Shown piece after piece: positions 4,532-13,874 of a stretch of DNA of 39,500 nucleotides; position 1 is the first letter of the stretch; each line of letters starts with the position of its first letter. The translations under genes were made by a program, and so were the position numbers. The notes beneath the pieces are model-generated. The model did no database searches and had not been told where the DNA came from. It saw only the letters and a list, made by a program, of their open reading frames with translations. Origin of the DNA: a virus; IMG/VR virus record IMGVR_UViG_3300037349_000085, positions 1 through 39,500 of that record. One strand, given 5' to 3'.

Positions 4532-6011
4532 CCGCTGGCTAAGGTTAAACAGCCTTTACTTCATTAAGAACAAGCAGGGAAAGAAGATTCCTTTCCGAAT
4601 GAACTGGGCGCAGGTAAACTTCTACAAGGCGCTGCATTACTTTAATGTAATATTGAAGGCCCGACAGCTTGGGTTTACTACATTCATCCTCATATACTTT
4701 CTGGACTGCTGTTTATTCAACGACAACCAATCCGCAGGCGTGATAGCCCATACTAGGGAAGATGCGGAAGACCTATTCGATAACAAGGTTAAGTTCGCTT
4801 ACGACAACCTCCCTGAAGATGTTAAAGTTTGGCGTCCTGCCAACACAGACACCGCTAAGAAACTGGTGTTCAATAATGGATCATCGTTCAATGTTGGGAC
4901 CTCATTGCGTTCCGGTACCTATCAGAAGCTACTCATATCGGAATTTGGTAAGATAAGCGCTAAGTTTCCTGCTAAGGCTATGGAAATCAAGACCGGCGCA
5001 CTTAATACTGTTGAGGCCGGCCAGCAGATATTCATAGAATCCACGGCTGAGGGTAAAACGGGCGAGTTCTTTGATTTGGTAGCCCTTGCTCGTAACCTGA
5101 AGGCACAGGATAAGACATTGACTAACCTAGAGCCGAGATTCCACTTCTATGCATGGTTTGATAATCCGGAATATAAGCTCAATGACGAAGACACCGCTAA
5201 CACCACAATCCCCCAAGAGATTTCCACTTATCTAAGCGCCTTCACCCTGACACCTAATCAGAAAGCATGGTATGCGGCTAAGGCCAATATCATGGGTGAT
5301 GAGATGAGGCGTGAGTATCCTTCCACCCCGGATGAAGCATTTGAAGGCAGTATTGAGGGCGCATTCTATGCCGAGGAAATGCTAAGGCTCAGGCAGTCCG
5401 GTGGCATAGGACGAGTACCCTATGACGCCTCCCGCCCGGTAATGACATTCTGGGATTTAGGTGGCGCAAGAGACCAGTTTAGTATCTGGTTTTACCAGTA
5501 TGTTAACAAAGAACACCGATTCATAGATTACCATGAATCAAACGGGCAGGGGTGGGCATTCTATGCCAACCTGCTCAACGCCAAGGGTTACGCCTATAGT
5601 AAACATTACATGCCCCATGACGCCAACACACGCCGCGTGGGTATAAATATCAATACAGGCGTGGAGCTGGCGCAGCAGGTAGGTATAAAGCCTATTGAGG
5701 TCATACCTGTTACAAAGAGTGTCTATGACGATATACGTAATTACTGCAAACCATTCCTTCCGCAATGCAGGTTTGATGAATCCAAATGTGCATTAGGATT
5801 GCAACGTCTTGATAGCTATCGCAAGAAATGGGATGATATCAATGGCATGTGGCTAAACGAGGCCCAGCATGACTCTGCCTCCCATGGCGCAGACGGGTTT
5901 AGAACCGCTGCTGTAGCCTTGAAGGATGGAAACTTAAACACAGCCAAGCCTGCGCCTTTATTCAGATACAGCACGCAATCACGTTCTGAAAACTCATGGA
6001 TGGCTGGTTAA
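4476..6011 (+). CDS. terL: Terminase large subunit
   Basis: 511 residues, typical for the family. The ATPase half carries an adenine-motif-like Gln, a deviant Walker A (Lys-Ala-Arg-Gln-Leu-Gly-Phe-Thr-Thr, 61-69), a Walker B ending in Glu156 (Leu-Leu-Ile-Ser-Glu) and a coupling motif Glu-Ser-Thr-Ala-Glu-Gly (188-193). The C-terminal RNase H-like nuclease shows Asp327 (Phe-Trp-Asp-Leu-Gly), Asp333 and a late His-Gly-Ala-Asp-Gly-Phe-Arg. It pumps DNA through the portal and cuts the concatemer. Headful cutting is inferred from the circular map. Confidence 0.92.
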   Translation: MSLTEQQRISQDLTKCLNNRWLRLNSLYFIKNKQGKKIPFRMNWAQVNFYKALHYFNVILKARQLGFTTFILIYFLDCCLFNDNQSAGVIAHTREDAEDLFDNKVKFAYDNLPEDVKVWRPANTDTAKKLVFNNGSSFNVGTSLRSGTYQKLLISEFGKISAKFPAKAMEIKTGALNTVEAGQQIFIESTAEGKTGEFFDLVALARNLKAQDKTLTNLEPRFHFYAWFDNPEYKLNDEDTANTTIPQEISTYLSAFTLTPNQKAWYAAKANIMGDEMRREYPSTPDEAFEGSIEGAFYAEEMLRLRQSGGIGRVPYDASRPVMTFWDLGGARDQFSIWFYQYVNKEHRFIDYHESNGQGWAFYANLLNAKGYAYSKHYMPHDANTRRVGININTGVELAQQVGIKPIEVIPVTKSVYDDIRNYCKPFLPQCRFDESKCALGLQRLDSYRKKWDDINGMWLNEAQHDSASHGADGFRTAAVALKDGNLNTAKPAPLFRYSTQSRSENSWMAG

Positions 6012-6122
6012 TACAACCTGTAATTACATCTATACGGTGGGGCATTAGCATTTTAACCGCATAATTGCTCGCTGATGCCAAAATGGCACAAATCAACCAT
6101 ATACAACTTATGATATATATAA
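6012..6122. other. Short intergenic region before the portal gene
   Basis: A near-perfect inverted repeat GGCATTAGC/GCTGATGCC (one G-T pair) lies within about 6042-6080. The bases before the portal ATG are AU-rich (atatataa) with no clear Shine-Dalgarno site, which is unusual for a highly expressed gene. Confidence 0.35.
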
Positions 6123-8444
6123 ATGTCACTTATAGGAACCGGAAGCCCAATAGGCCGCCCTGCCGGCGTTGGTGAGGGAAATTCAAGCGCAGACACCTCA
6201 AAGGATGATGACATCCTTTCTACCATGCGCAAGCGATTTGCCCATTGCTCACAGGCAGAAGATGAAGACCGCCAGAATTATGTTAAATGCACCCGTATCA
6301 GCTCCACTAATAATCAATGGGATGAGGAAGTAAAGAAGAAGCGTGGCTCTAACCGTCCTGCTCTTACTTTCAATTTACTTAATCTGGTGGTTAAGCAGAT
6401 AATCGGAGACTACCGCCAAAATAAGATGTCCATCAAGGTATCCCCGGCGGGTGGTGCAGCAACAGAAGAGATGGCGGATATTGTTGCCGGACTCATTCGT
6501 CACATAGAACGCGATAGCAATGCAGATGAGGCTTATACAAACGCATTAGAATGCTCAGCGCGTGGTGGGATAGGATGGATTCGCATCCTGCCTGAATATG
6601 AGGCAGATGATGCATTCAACCAGACACTCGTTATAAAACCTGTTAAAAACCCCCTAACAGTTTACTGCGACCCCTCAGCCAAGCTCATTACACGCAAAGA
6701 CGCTGAATATATGCTTGTTACTGAAAAAATGAGCAAGGATACATTCAAATCCCTTTATCCCAAGGCCGAACAATACGGATGGGATATTGTAAACATAAAC
6801 GAAGACTCAGCAGGTGACTGGGCGGATGATGACCAAATACGTCTGTGTGAGTATTTTTCAAAGGAACGCATTCAGGCCCGACTGGTAGCATTGAACAACG
6901 GTTCAGTTATCCAGATTGAAGGTGATGAAGAAATACACGCTCTTGAGTCTTTGGGATTTAAGGTGGTAAAGGAGCGCCAAGCAGAACGGATTAATATCCG
7001 GTGGCGTAAATGTACGGGTTCGACGGTTTTGGAAGAGCGTTTATTCAAGACCAAATACATCCCATTGATTCCGGTATTAGGGGAAGAGGTGAATATTGAA
7101 GGCAAGACCTGCCTTCGTTCGGCGGTGTATTACGCGATAGATGCACAGCATTCTTACAACTATGAACGTTCTACGGCGATTGAGAATAGTGCGTTAACTG
7201 CCAAGGCCCCTTGGAAAGTAACGCATAAGATGATTGAGATGTACCGTGAACAATGGGACAATGCTAATAATACCCCACAACCTTATCTAGTCTATACCCC
7301 GGACCCAGCACAGCCTAACGGCCCAGAGAGAATAGACCCTGCTACGCCTTCCACCGCAGCCTTACAAAATGCCCAGCTTGCCGCTCAGGATGTACAACGC
7401 ACAACGGGCGTTTTTAATTCTCAGATTGGAGAGCAATCTAATATCGTCTCCGGAGTAGGACTCAGTGAACAGCAGCATCAAGGCGTAACAAGCACCTTCC
7501 TGTTTGTAGATAATTTGCGTGCCGGTATTGAACATACGGGATGTGTAATTGAGGATTGGAAGGGTGAGTTTTACGATACCGAAAGGCTTCTTAAGATAGT
7601 TAACTCCGAAGATGATATTGAGACCATTAAGGTCAACGAGAAGAAAGAAAACCCCTTACTTGGTGTGACGGAAGTCTTAAACGACATCACGGTAGGTAAT
7701 TATGATATCGTTGTAACAGCAGGCAAGGCCTTTGCATCGCGTCGCCGTGAAGCAGTAGACGGTATGCTTAAGTTCGCTCAAGCATTCCCGCAACAAGCAC
7801 CGCTTATTGCCGACCTTATGATTGATAACATGGATGTGCCGGGTGGCGAAGTGATGGCGGAGCGCATTAAACGCTCACTGCCTCCTCAAGTAGTAAACGA
7901 TCCCGACAGCCCAGAAGGCCAACAAGCCGCCCAACAGGCTAAACAGCAGCAGCAAATGCAACAGCAACTCATCCAGAGTAAGGTTCAGGTAGAACAAGGC
8001 AAGAACCAAGCTTCGATGACTAAATCTCAAGCAGATGTTATTAAAGCCAACGCCGAGGTTGAAAAAGCCAAAGCATCTGTTATCCAAACCGCTATTGATA
8101 CCAAGAGCAAACAAGCTGAACATGTTGCTGAGCAATTCGACCGCAGTCGCATGGAATCCAATCCCCAAGCTGCTCCATCGCGGAAAGAAGATATCGATGG
8201 TTTCCAAAAAGAACATCAAGCCAATTCACAGATTCTATCGACATTGGCTCAGCATTTAATGAACCGTGATTCAACTCAGGACAAACAGCATCAACAGCTA
8301 GCTGAATTAATGGGGCATGTAGCGCAGGGAAATCAGATGTTAGGTCAACATATGGCCAATGCGAACAAGATTGCCTCTGCACCCACGGAAGCAGTGAGAG
8401 ATAAATCCGGTAGAATAGTAGGAAGTCGAAAGAACATTCAATAA
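6123..8444 (+). CDS. Portal protein, P22 gp1-like
   Basis: 773 residues, close to P22 gp1 (725). The N-terminal third carries the family signature: Asn-Arg-Pro-Ala-Leu-Thr-Phe-Asn, then Gln-Ile-Ile-Gly-Asp-Tyr-Arg-Gln-Asn and a Gly-Gly-Ile-Gly-Trp segment near residue 150. The last 180 residues are rich in Gln, Ala and Lys and strongly helical, like the long C-terminal barrel of P22 portals. The dodecamer forms the DNA channel at the head vertex and binds terminase and the tail adaptors. The stop overlaps the next ATG by one base. Confidence 0.92.
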   Translation: MSLIGTGSPIGRPAGVGEGNSSADTSKDDDILSTMRKRFAHCSQAEDEDRQNYVKCTRISSTNNQWDEEVKKKRGSNRPALTFNLLNLVVKQIIGDYRQNKMSIKVSPAGGAATEEMADIVAGLIRHIERDSNADEAYTNALECSARGGIGWIRILPEYEADDAFNQTLVIKPVKNPLTVYCDPSAKLITRKDAEYMLVTEKMSKDTFKSLYPKAEQYGWDIVNINEDSAGDWADDDQIRLCEYFSKERIQARLVALNNGSVIQIEGDEEIHALESLGFKVVKERQAERINIRWRKCTGSTVLEERLFKTKYIPLIPVLGEEVNIEGKTCLRSAVYYAIDAQHSYNYERSTAIENSALTAKAPWKVTHKMIEMYREQWDNANNTPQPYLVYTPDPAQPNGPERIDPATPSTAALQNAQLAAQDVQRTTGVFNSQIGEQSNIVSGVGLSEQQHQGVTSTFLFVDNLRAGIEHTGCVIEDWKGEFYDTERLLKIVNSEDDIETIKVNEKKENPLLGVTEVLNDITVGNYDIVVTAGKAFASRRREAVDGMLKFAQAFPQQAPLIADLMIDNMDVPGGEVMAERIKRSLPPQVVNDPDSPEGQQAAQQAKQQQQMQQQLIQSKVQVEQGKNQASMTKSQADVIKANAEVEKAKASVIQTAIDTKSKQAEHVAEQFDRSRMESNPQAAPSRKEDIDGFQKEHQANSQILSTLAQHLMNRDSTQDKQHQQLAELMGHVAQGNQMLGQHMANANKIASAPTEAVRDKSGRIVGSRKNIQ

Positions 8445-8821
8445 TGTATCCATTGACCTTTCAACAGACTCCCTATGCGATGTATGGGAGTCCAAGGTCT
8501 TTTTATGGAAACATTCAATTAGGTTCTGCTGCCGAATACTTTCAAATATATGGTGCATGGCCTGAGCTGCGTCCTTCTCAAAAGGGTATGCTGATAAGTG
8601 ATTGGCAAGAACCTATCGAGGTTCCCAATTATCAGGAAGAAATTGATAATAGAATTTCCCTTATTCATGCGTTGAAAGAGTCTATCGACCATGAGCAGAA
8701 CCTTATGGTGAAAAATGCTCTGCGTGAGCAGTTAAGAAGACATCGTGAAGAAAAAGAAAATCTATTCCGCCTGAAGGCGAAAGTAGAGGAAGAAGAAATA
8801 GTATTTATCCTTTTACATTAG
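8444..8821 (+). CDS. Hypothetical coiled-coil protein
   Basis: 125 residues. A Tyr/Phe-rich N-terminus is followed from about residue 65 by a long charged helix with heptad character (Ile-Asp-Asn-Arg-Ile-Ser-Leu-Ile through Arg-Leu-Lys-Ala-Lys-Val-Glu-Glu). TAATG overlap with the portal gene. Possibly a minor head or assembly factor. No family recognised. Confidence 0.65.
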   Translation: MYPLTFQQTPYAMYGSPRSFYGNIQLGSAAEYFQIYGAWPELRPSQKGMLISDWQEPIEVPNYQEEIDNRISLIHALKESIDHEQNLMVKNALREQLRRHREEKENLFRLKAKVEEEEIVFILLH

Positions 8822-8828
8822 GAATTAT

Positions 8829-9197
8829 ATGTCACGTCCCGCATTTCCCAAGATTCAGTGGAATAACGTTGGAACCGTATCCGGCCCCTTCAAACTAGAT
8901 GGCAACCAGATAGTGGGATTTTATTTGCCCAATACCACTGTATCCACTTCAATTACATTCAATGCTGCAACTACCGAATCCATCGCTTCAGGAGGTATTG
9001 TTTGGTATCCTGTTAAGGATTCAACCGGAGCTGCAATATCATTCACCGTTACCGCATCTGCCTATGGCTATTATGGTTTCAGCCAAGACCAGATAGCTAA
9101 ATTTACTGGCGTTGAATTACTTCAAATGGTGGCCGGAAGTTCCGAAGCCGCCAATCAGAATATCCTAGTTTCTATTATCCCCCGTCCCTCCATTTAA
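8829..9197 (+). CDS. Hypothetical virion-associated beta-rich protein
   Basis: 122 residues, rich in Thr, Ser, Gly and aromatics, with a predicted beta-sandwich-like composition and no signal peptide. It lies between portal and scaffold, where decoration or head-fibre proteins often lie. That role is only a guess from position and composition. Confidence 0.65.
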   Translation: MSRPAFPKIQWNNVGTVSGPFKLDGNQIVGFYLPNTTVSTSITFNAATTESIASGGIVWYPVKDSTGAAISFTVTASAYGYYGFSQDQIAKFTGVELLQMVAGSSEAANQNILVSIIPRPSI

Positions 9198-9209
9198 GAA
9201 AGGTTAATT

Positions 9210-9416
9210 ATGGCTAAAGATAAACTTCCCAAGATTATAGATGCTGCCAAAGAACAGCCCCTTCATACCAGTAAAGATACAGATTCTGCTGTTACCGGAA
9301 CCATTGATGGCGGTAAGTCCCGCATGATGGGTATGGCAGGCCTCCCCCACAAACAAGGCGGAGAGAAGATGCCGCATGAGCATTTTCAGGATAAAATGAC
9401 TAAGGGCCTTTGCTAG
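9210..9416 (+). CDS. Small hypothetical protein of the head region
   Basis: 68 residues, hydrophilic and Lys/Gly/His-rich, probably disordered. GAAAGG lies just before the ATG. Its TAG shares one base with the GTG of the next small gene. Function unknown. Confidence 0.65.
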   Translation: MAKDKLPKIIDAAKEQPLHTSKDTDSAVTGTIDGGKSRMMGMAGLPHKQGGEKMPHEHFQDKMTKGLC

Positions 9417-9550
9417 TGAGCGAGAAGGATCTCAATCTATGGCAGAAGGCAGTTGATAAAGAGTATCAGTGCCTAGAAAAACGTCCCATATACGACCATT
9501 GTTATCAAGATATTAAGCAAACCATTGATAGCCTAAGAAAGAACTCATGA
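9416..9550 (+). CDS. Small hypothetical protein, GTG start
   Basis: 44 residues from a GTG that overlaps the preceding stop by one base. The stop overlaps the scaffold ATG as ATGA. The product is helical and charged with two or three Cys (Tyr-Gln-Cys-Leu-Glu; His-Cys-Tyr). The tight coupling on both sides is the main argument that it is translated. Confidence 0.65.
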   Translation: MSEKDLNLWQKAVDKEYQCLEKRPIYDHCYQDIKQTIDSLRKNS

Positions 9551-10422
9551 CTGATGAAATAACCGTCCCGCCGGCAGCACCAGCGCCTGCAGGGGGAATG
9601 ACTGACGTTAAAATTGAAACCAATTACACTGAATCTGCCCCTGTTGAGCAGCAATCAACGGAAACCCCTCTGGCAATTGAGTCGCCAGAGCCAGCGCCTG
9701 TCGCCCCCGAAGCTCCCATTGCTCCTACTGCAGAAGATAAAGCTGCAACGACCGCACGGGAAGCTATACGGGATAGATTGCGTGCGGAAGATGCCGAGCG
9801 TCGTTTGCAGGAACTGCAGCCCAAACACACTGCACCCTCCAAACAGCCCGATATCAACGACCAGAAGTCATGGGGAGATAAATATAAGGATTCTCCTAAT
9901 GAATATGAAACTTTCCTCAAAGCTCATGCTGATTGGGCTATGGATGAAGGCAGGCGTTTAGAGCGTCAGGCTTACAGCCAAGCACAAACCCAGAAAGAGC
10001 AGCTTGCTATTCGTACGGAGGTAGCAAAGAAGGAACAGGATTCCCGGGGAAAACATTCGGATTACGACACCGTTGTGACGCCGATTGCCCCCATTATCGG
10101 TAGAATTCCCATCATTAAAGACTTTATTGCCCGCAATGCCATGGGTACTGAGGTCGCTTATGAGCTGGGGAAAAATCCAGTTGTTTTAGAGCAACTCATG
10201 CGCAGTAACGTATGGGAAGCAGGCGAACAACTATTAAGCATGGCAGCTAGGCTTAAAGCGCCCAAGACTGTCGAAATCACCAAAGCCCCCGAACCCATTA
10301 CCCCTGTTGGTGCACGCGAAACAGTGCGTCCACGTCTGGCAGAACTCGCCGCTAAAGACGTAGGTGCTTATATCGCGCAGCAAAACAAAAAGGAATTGGA
10401 TAGGAAGCGGCGTATTAATTAG
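9547..10422 (+). CDS. Head scaffolding protein, P22 gp8-like
   Basis: 291 residues (P22 gp8 has 303). A Pro/Ala/Glu-rich, probably unstructured N-terminus (1-60) is followed by charged helices and ends in a basic helix (Gln-Gln-Asn-Lys-Lys-Glu-Leu-Asp-Arg-Lys-Arg-Arg). In P22 the basic C-terminal helix-loop-helix binds coat. Its place directly before the coat gene supports the call. It should be present only in procapsids. Confidence 0.8.
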   Translation: MTDEITVPPAAPAPAGGMTDVKIETNYTESAPVEQQSTETPLAIESPEPAPVAPEAPIAPTAEDKAATTAREAIRDRLRAEDAERRLQELQPKHTAPSKQPDINDQKSWGDKYKDSPNEYETFLKAHADWAMDEGRRLERQAYSQAQTQKEQLAIRTEVAKKEQDSRGKHSDYDTVVTPIAPIIGRIPIIKDFIARNAMGTEVAYELGKNPVVLEQLMRSNVWEAGEQLLSMAARLKAPKTVEITKAPEPITPVGARETVRPRLAELAAKDVGAYIAQQNKKELDRKRRIN

Positions 10423-10432
10423 GAGCTAACAC

Positions 10433-11677
10433 ATGGCTAATACCGACCTTACTCAATCGCTCGTCGCGGCAGAATCCCTCCGCGTACTGAGCAACGAACT
10501 CGTTCTCACAAACAAAGTAAACCGTGCCTACGAAGACAAATATGACCTGTTTGTCGAAGACCATCGTATTGGTACGACCATTAACATTCCGCTACCAATG
10601 CGCAATTCCATCCGCTCAGGCTGGACGATGCAGACGCAGAACGTGGTGGAAACTTCCATTCCGCTGACGATTAATACCATTCGTGGCGTGGATTTGGCTT
10701 TCACTGAAAGTGAGTTGGCCCTTCTGGTTCCAGACCCCAATAAGAACATGGAGGCATGGTCTAAGCGTTTCCTTAAACCCCGCGTGACGCGTCTTGCCAA
10801 TGAAATCGACCGTCTGAATTTTGCGGCTGCTTATGTGCAGGTAGCAAATCAGGTAGGTACGGCTGGCACCGTCCCGCAGACCTTCGGTGTTATTGGCGAT
10901 GCAATGCAGAAACTGGATGAGAATTTGTCCCCGCAGAGCGACCGTATTGTCATCATGAATCCGGCAATGCGTAACAAGATGTCCGATGCTCTGAAGGGTA
11001 CCTTTGTTCGTGAAGTATCTGAGAAAGCCCTTCTTCGTGGGTTTATCAGTGAATTGGCCGATATGGAATTCTTTGAATCCCAGCTCGTCCCCGTGCAGAC
11101 TGTAGGTGCTCAGGGTGGGACTCCTCTGGTTAACGGCGCATCACAGGTGGGATCTTCTGTTATAACCAATGGATGGACAGCTTCTACACAGGTGCTTAAT
11201 GCGGGTGATATTATTACGTTTGCTGGTTCTTATGCAGTAAACTACGTCACCCAGACGCCGCTTATCAACCTGCAACAATTTGTTGTGACTGCTAACGTCA
11301 CTTCAGATGGCTCGGGCAATGCAACGATTCCGATTTCCACCGGTATCGGTGCATATAACGGCATCATCACATCAGGCCCCACGCAGAACGTTTCTGCTTC
11401 GCCCACCACAGGCGGCGCTGTGACGGTAACGGGTTCGGCTTCCACTGGCTACGCACAGAACATGGCATTTCATAAAGATGCATTCACGGTAGCATTTGCC
11501 AAGCTCTCGGTTCCCAAAGAACAGGGCGTGAAGGTTGCTCAGGCTTCGTATGATGGATTCACCATGCGCTATATGCGTGGCTACGACATCGTCAATGCCC
11601 AGCAGCTTGACCGTCTGGATGCTTATTGGGGATTCACTGGTCTTTATACCCAACATGCTGTCCGTATCACCGCTTAA
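10433..11677 (+). CDS. Major coat protein, P22 gp5-like
   Basis: 414 residues (P22 gp5 has 430). The N-terminus (Met-Ala-Asn-Thr-Asp-Leu-Thr-Gln) and the segment Val-Asn-Arg-Ala-Tyr-Glu-Asp-Lys-Tyr-Asp match the P22 coat family, as does Ile-Asn-Ile-Pro-Leu-Pro. A Gly/Thr/Val-rich stretch around residues 225-340 is an inserted beta domain that breaks the HK97-like fold. It forms the icosahedral shell. A GGAG ribosome site precedes the ATG. Confidence 0.9.
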   Translation: MANTDLTQSLVAAESLRVLSNELVLTNKVNRAYEDKYDLFVEDHRIGTTINIPLPMRNSIRSGWTMQTQNVVETSIPLTINTIRGVDLAFTESELALLVPDPNKNMEAWSKRFLKPRVTRLANEIDRLNFAAAYVQVANQVGTAGTVPQTFGVIGDAMQKLDENLSPQSDRIVIMNPAMRNKMSDALKGTFVREVSEKALLRGFISELADMEFFESQLVPVQTVGAQGGTPLVNGASQVGSSVITNGWTASTQVLNAGDIITFAGSYAVNYVTQTPLINLQQFVVTANVTSDGSGNATIPISTGIGAYNGIITSGPTQNVSASPTTGGAVTVTGSASTGYAQNMAFHKDAFTVAFAKLSVPKEQGVKVAQASYDGFTMRYMRGYDIVNAQQLDRLDAYWGFTGLYTQHAVRITA

Positions 11678-11686
11678 GGAGTATTT

Positions 11687-12064
11687 ATGCAAGAAGTATT
11701 AATGTTTAATCGAAAAACTCGTGAGCAGCGGTATATGAGCTCCGCTAATCATCAGGAAATCGAACGGTTGCGTGAGGAAGGTTGGCTCAATAACCCCAAG
11801 ATGATTCATATGCATCATCCTCTCTTGAGAAAAGATGAGAGCATTCCTATTGATGAAAGAAAGCAATGGGAAGAAAAGGGTTATTTTGCAGAACCGACTA
11901 TTATCTATCACCCCAACCAAGGTGGAAGCCCCAAAACAGAAATGGTGTCTTCTGAAGACGCAAAGCGAGCGTTAAAAAACGGTTGGTATGCTTCTCCCGC
12001 ACAGTTCCCCGGAAATGATATCGGCAAGATTAAAACTGCCGGTATTATGAAGGAGGCCTCATGA
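11687..12064 (+). CDS. Hypothetical protein with three short repeats
   Basis: 125 residues built around three copies of a short motif: Glu-Gly-Trp-Leu-Asn-Asn-Pro (about 30-36), Lys-Gly-Tyr-Phe-Ala-Glu-Pro (about 66-72) and Asn-Gly-Trp-Tyr-Ala-Ser-Pro (about 96-102). Each follows a charged helix. Such Gly-Trp-Tyr-x-x-Pro repeats occur in small phage head-region proteins. Function unknown. The end overlaps the next ATG as ATGA. Confidence 0.65.
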   Translation: MQEVLMFNRKTREQRYMSSANHQEIERLREEGWLNNPKMIHMHHPLLRKDESIPIDERKQWEEKGYFAEPTIIYHPNQGGSPKTEMVSSEDAKRALKNGWYASPAQFPGNDIGKIKTAGIMKEAS

Positions 12065-12402
12065 GTGGTGGTGGCATAGGTTCATTTGACAGATTCTGTT
12101 CGGGGACGGTTTCGGTAACGCCGGGAGCAATAGCAGCAAATACCTCTGCGGAGGTGGCAGTTACTATTACGGGTATTTTACCGGGAGACTTAGTGATTAA
12201 CTTTGTAAAACCAACATTAACGGCTGGTATTGACATTGGTAATTTTCGGGTCTTTGGTGCCAATAGTATTCGGGTAACTTACCAGAATTCTACAGGAAGC
12301 CCCGTTACTCCCCCGACAGAGATTTATTCATATTATATCGTTCGTCCTGAGAAGACATTGGGTGGCCCCGATGCGCTTGTTGGTACGGCGGTATTTAACT
12401 AA
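12061..12402 (+). CDS. Hypothetical virion protein, beta-rich
   Basis: 113 residues, rich in Gly, Thr and Val, with a strong AAGGAGG site before the ATG. The composition suggests a beta-sandwich structural protein. It lies between coat and the gp4-like adaptor, so a head-decoration or fibre role is possible. Confidence 0.65.
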   Translation: MSGGGIGSFDRFCSGTVSVTPGAIAANTSAEVAVTITGILPGDLVINFVKPTLTAGIDIGNFRVFGANSIRVTYQNSTGSPVTPPTEIYSYYIVRPEKTLGGPDALVGTAVFN

Positions 12403-12412
12403 GGAGATAAAC

Positions 12413-12925
12413 ATGCCTACGCAAACCGGCGCTCAGATTGGCTCATGTTATACCAATGCTGGTCCCGATAACCCCATAAATGCTGGCTCTACGCTAGTGA
12501 TTACTGGAGATTATGGCCAAAAAACTATTGCACTCAACTCAGCCACTGGTTCAGCTATTACGCTTCCGCCGGCGACTGGTTCTGGCGATTGGTTTCGTTT
12601 CCTGACAACGGTTGCAGCCCCCTCTTCGCCGCATACTATCAAAGTATCTGCAAGTACCAATGGAAACATTGGAGGCACGCAGGATTACATGATTGGTGTT
12701 ATTTCCACAGTAGACGTTGCAACAGTCACAGGTTATGTGGCAGTTAACTCAGGCACGGTAGCTACGAACTCTGACACTATCACCTTAAGTGCTACCACAA
12801 CAGGTGGTCTTAACGTCGGCGCATGGATTGATATGCAGGATATCGCAAACAATACATGGTCTGTTCGTGGCATGACCATTTCGAGCGGAACTGCTGCAAC
12901 GCCATTCAGCGCAACAGTTTCTTAA
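12413..12925 (+). CDS. Hypothetical virion protein
   Basis: 170 residues from the ATG at 12413, chosen because AAGGAG lies 8 nt upstream and because an in-frame start at 12362 would overlap the previous gene. Gly/Thr/Ser-rich and beta-like, with a segment Leu-Pro-Pro-Ala-Thr-Gly-Ser-Gly seen in repetitive surface proteins. Probably a surface or decoration protein. Confidence 0.65.
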   Translation: MPTQTGAQIGSCYTNAGPDNPINAGSTLVITGDYGQKTIALNSATGSAITLPPATGSGDWFRFLTTVAAPSSPHTIKVSASTNGNIGGTQDYMIGVISTVDVATVTGYVAVNSGTVATNSDTITLSATTTGGLNVGAWIDMQDIANNTWSVRGMTISSGTAATPFSATVS

Positions 12926-12942
12926 CATTCATCGATTAATTT

Positions 12943-12976
12943 GGGGCTGCCTTCGGGTAGCCCCATTCTTTTAGGA
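12943..12976 (+). terminator. Intrinsic terminator or attenuator inside the virion operon
   Basis: A 9-bp stem GGGGCTGCC/GGTAGCCCC (one G-U pair) closes a TTCG tetraloop (12943-12964). It is followed by ATTCTTTTAG. It stands between two structural genes, so read-through would set their relative expression. Confidence 0.7.
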
Positions 12977-12982
12977 GATAAT

Positions 12983-13873
12983 ATGCCAACACAACAAGGT
13001 ATTTCCCTTAACCGTCAATTATCTAATGATAATCCAGATGGAACGACCATTGGTCAAAACTCATCTGATACAACTTTTGTCAATGGAACGCTTTCCTTTC
13101 TGAATGGGGCAGTTATTCAGAATGCAGTGATATCCCCGGCCCCATTTGTATTTATATCTTCTACAATAACCAATGCAACAGGCATAACATTAGCTGCAGC
13201 ATCTATAGCTGGTGGTTATATTACTAGAAGTGGACCAGTGGCAGCATTTACCGATACAACAGATACTGCAGTCAATATAATTGCTGCATATAATGGATAT
13301 GGTGGGGTTCCTGTTGGTACAGTGTCTAATTTGATTATTAAAAATACCACTAATTTTAATGAAACGTTGACTGGAGGGACTGGGGTAACATTTCCGACAG
13401 GAAATATTGTTCCCCCTAACTCGACAGCCTATTTTCAGGTTGCCCCCACATCTACCACCGCTGTTACAATTTCCCTATCGAATGTTTCTAACGGCTCAGT
13501 TTATCTTGGAAATACACAATATACGGCTGCGGTTAATACCACATCATTTACCGCAACTGCTCCCCAAGTCGCGGGGGCTGTGCTTACTACATTAAATCTC
13601 ACAGGAACACTTGCAGGAGCCGCTAGTATTACACTTCCAACAGCGGCAAATTTAATTGCCGGTATTCCTAATGCAGGATTGGGAACCAGTTATCGTTTGC
13701 GTATTATTAATAGTTCAGGCGGCGCGTTTGTGTGGACAGTTGTTACTAATACTGGCCTTACATTAAGTGGTACTTTGACTATTGCTCAAAATACATGGCG
13801 AGATTTCGATGTAATTATAGGTTCTGCTAGCACGGTGACAGTTCAAGCTGTGGGTACAGGCACACAATCCTAA
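12983..13873 (+). CDS. Hypothetical virion surface protein
   Basis: 296 residues from the ATG at 12983, preceded by AGGAG at the edge of the terminator-like hairpin. An in-frame upstream TTG inside the hairpin is rejected. Thr/Ala/Gly/Asn-rich, beta-type, with repeated Leu-Thr-Gly-Thr-Leu and Thr-Ala-Ala-Val-type strands. Possibly a head fibre or decoration protein. No specific family seen. Confidence 0.65.
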   Translation: MPTQQGISLNRQLSNDNPDGTTIGQNSSDTTFVNGTLSFLNGAVIQNAVISPAPFVFISSTITNATGITLAAASIAGGYITRSGPVAAFTDTTDTAVNIIAAYNGYGGVPVGTVSNLIIKNTTNFNETLTGGTGVTFPTGNIVPPNSTAYFQVAPTSTTAVTISLSNVSNGSVYLGNTQYTAAVNTTSFTATAPQVAGAVLTTLNLTGTLAGAASITLPTAANLIAGIPNAGLGTSYRLRIINSSGGAFVWTVVTNTGLTLSGTLTIAQNTWRDFDVIIGSASTVTVQAVGTGTQS

Positions 13874-13874
13874 T

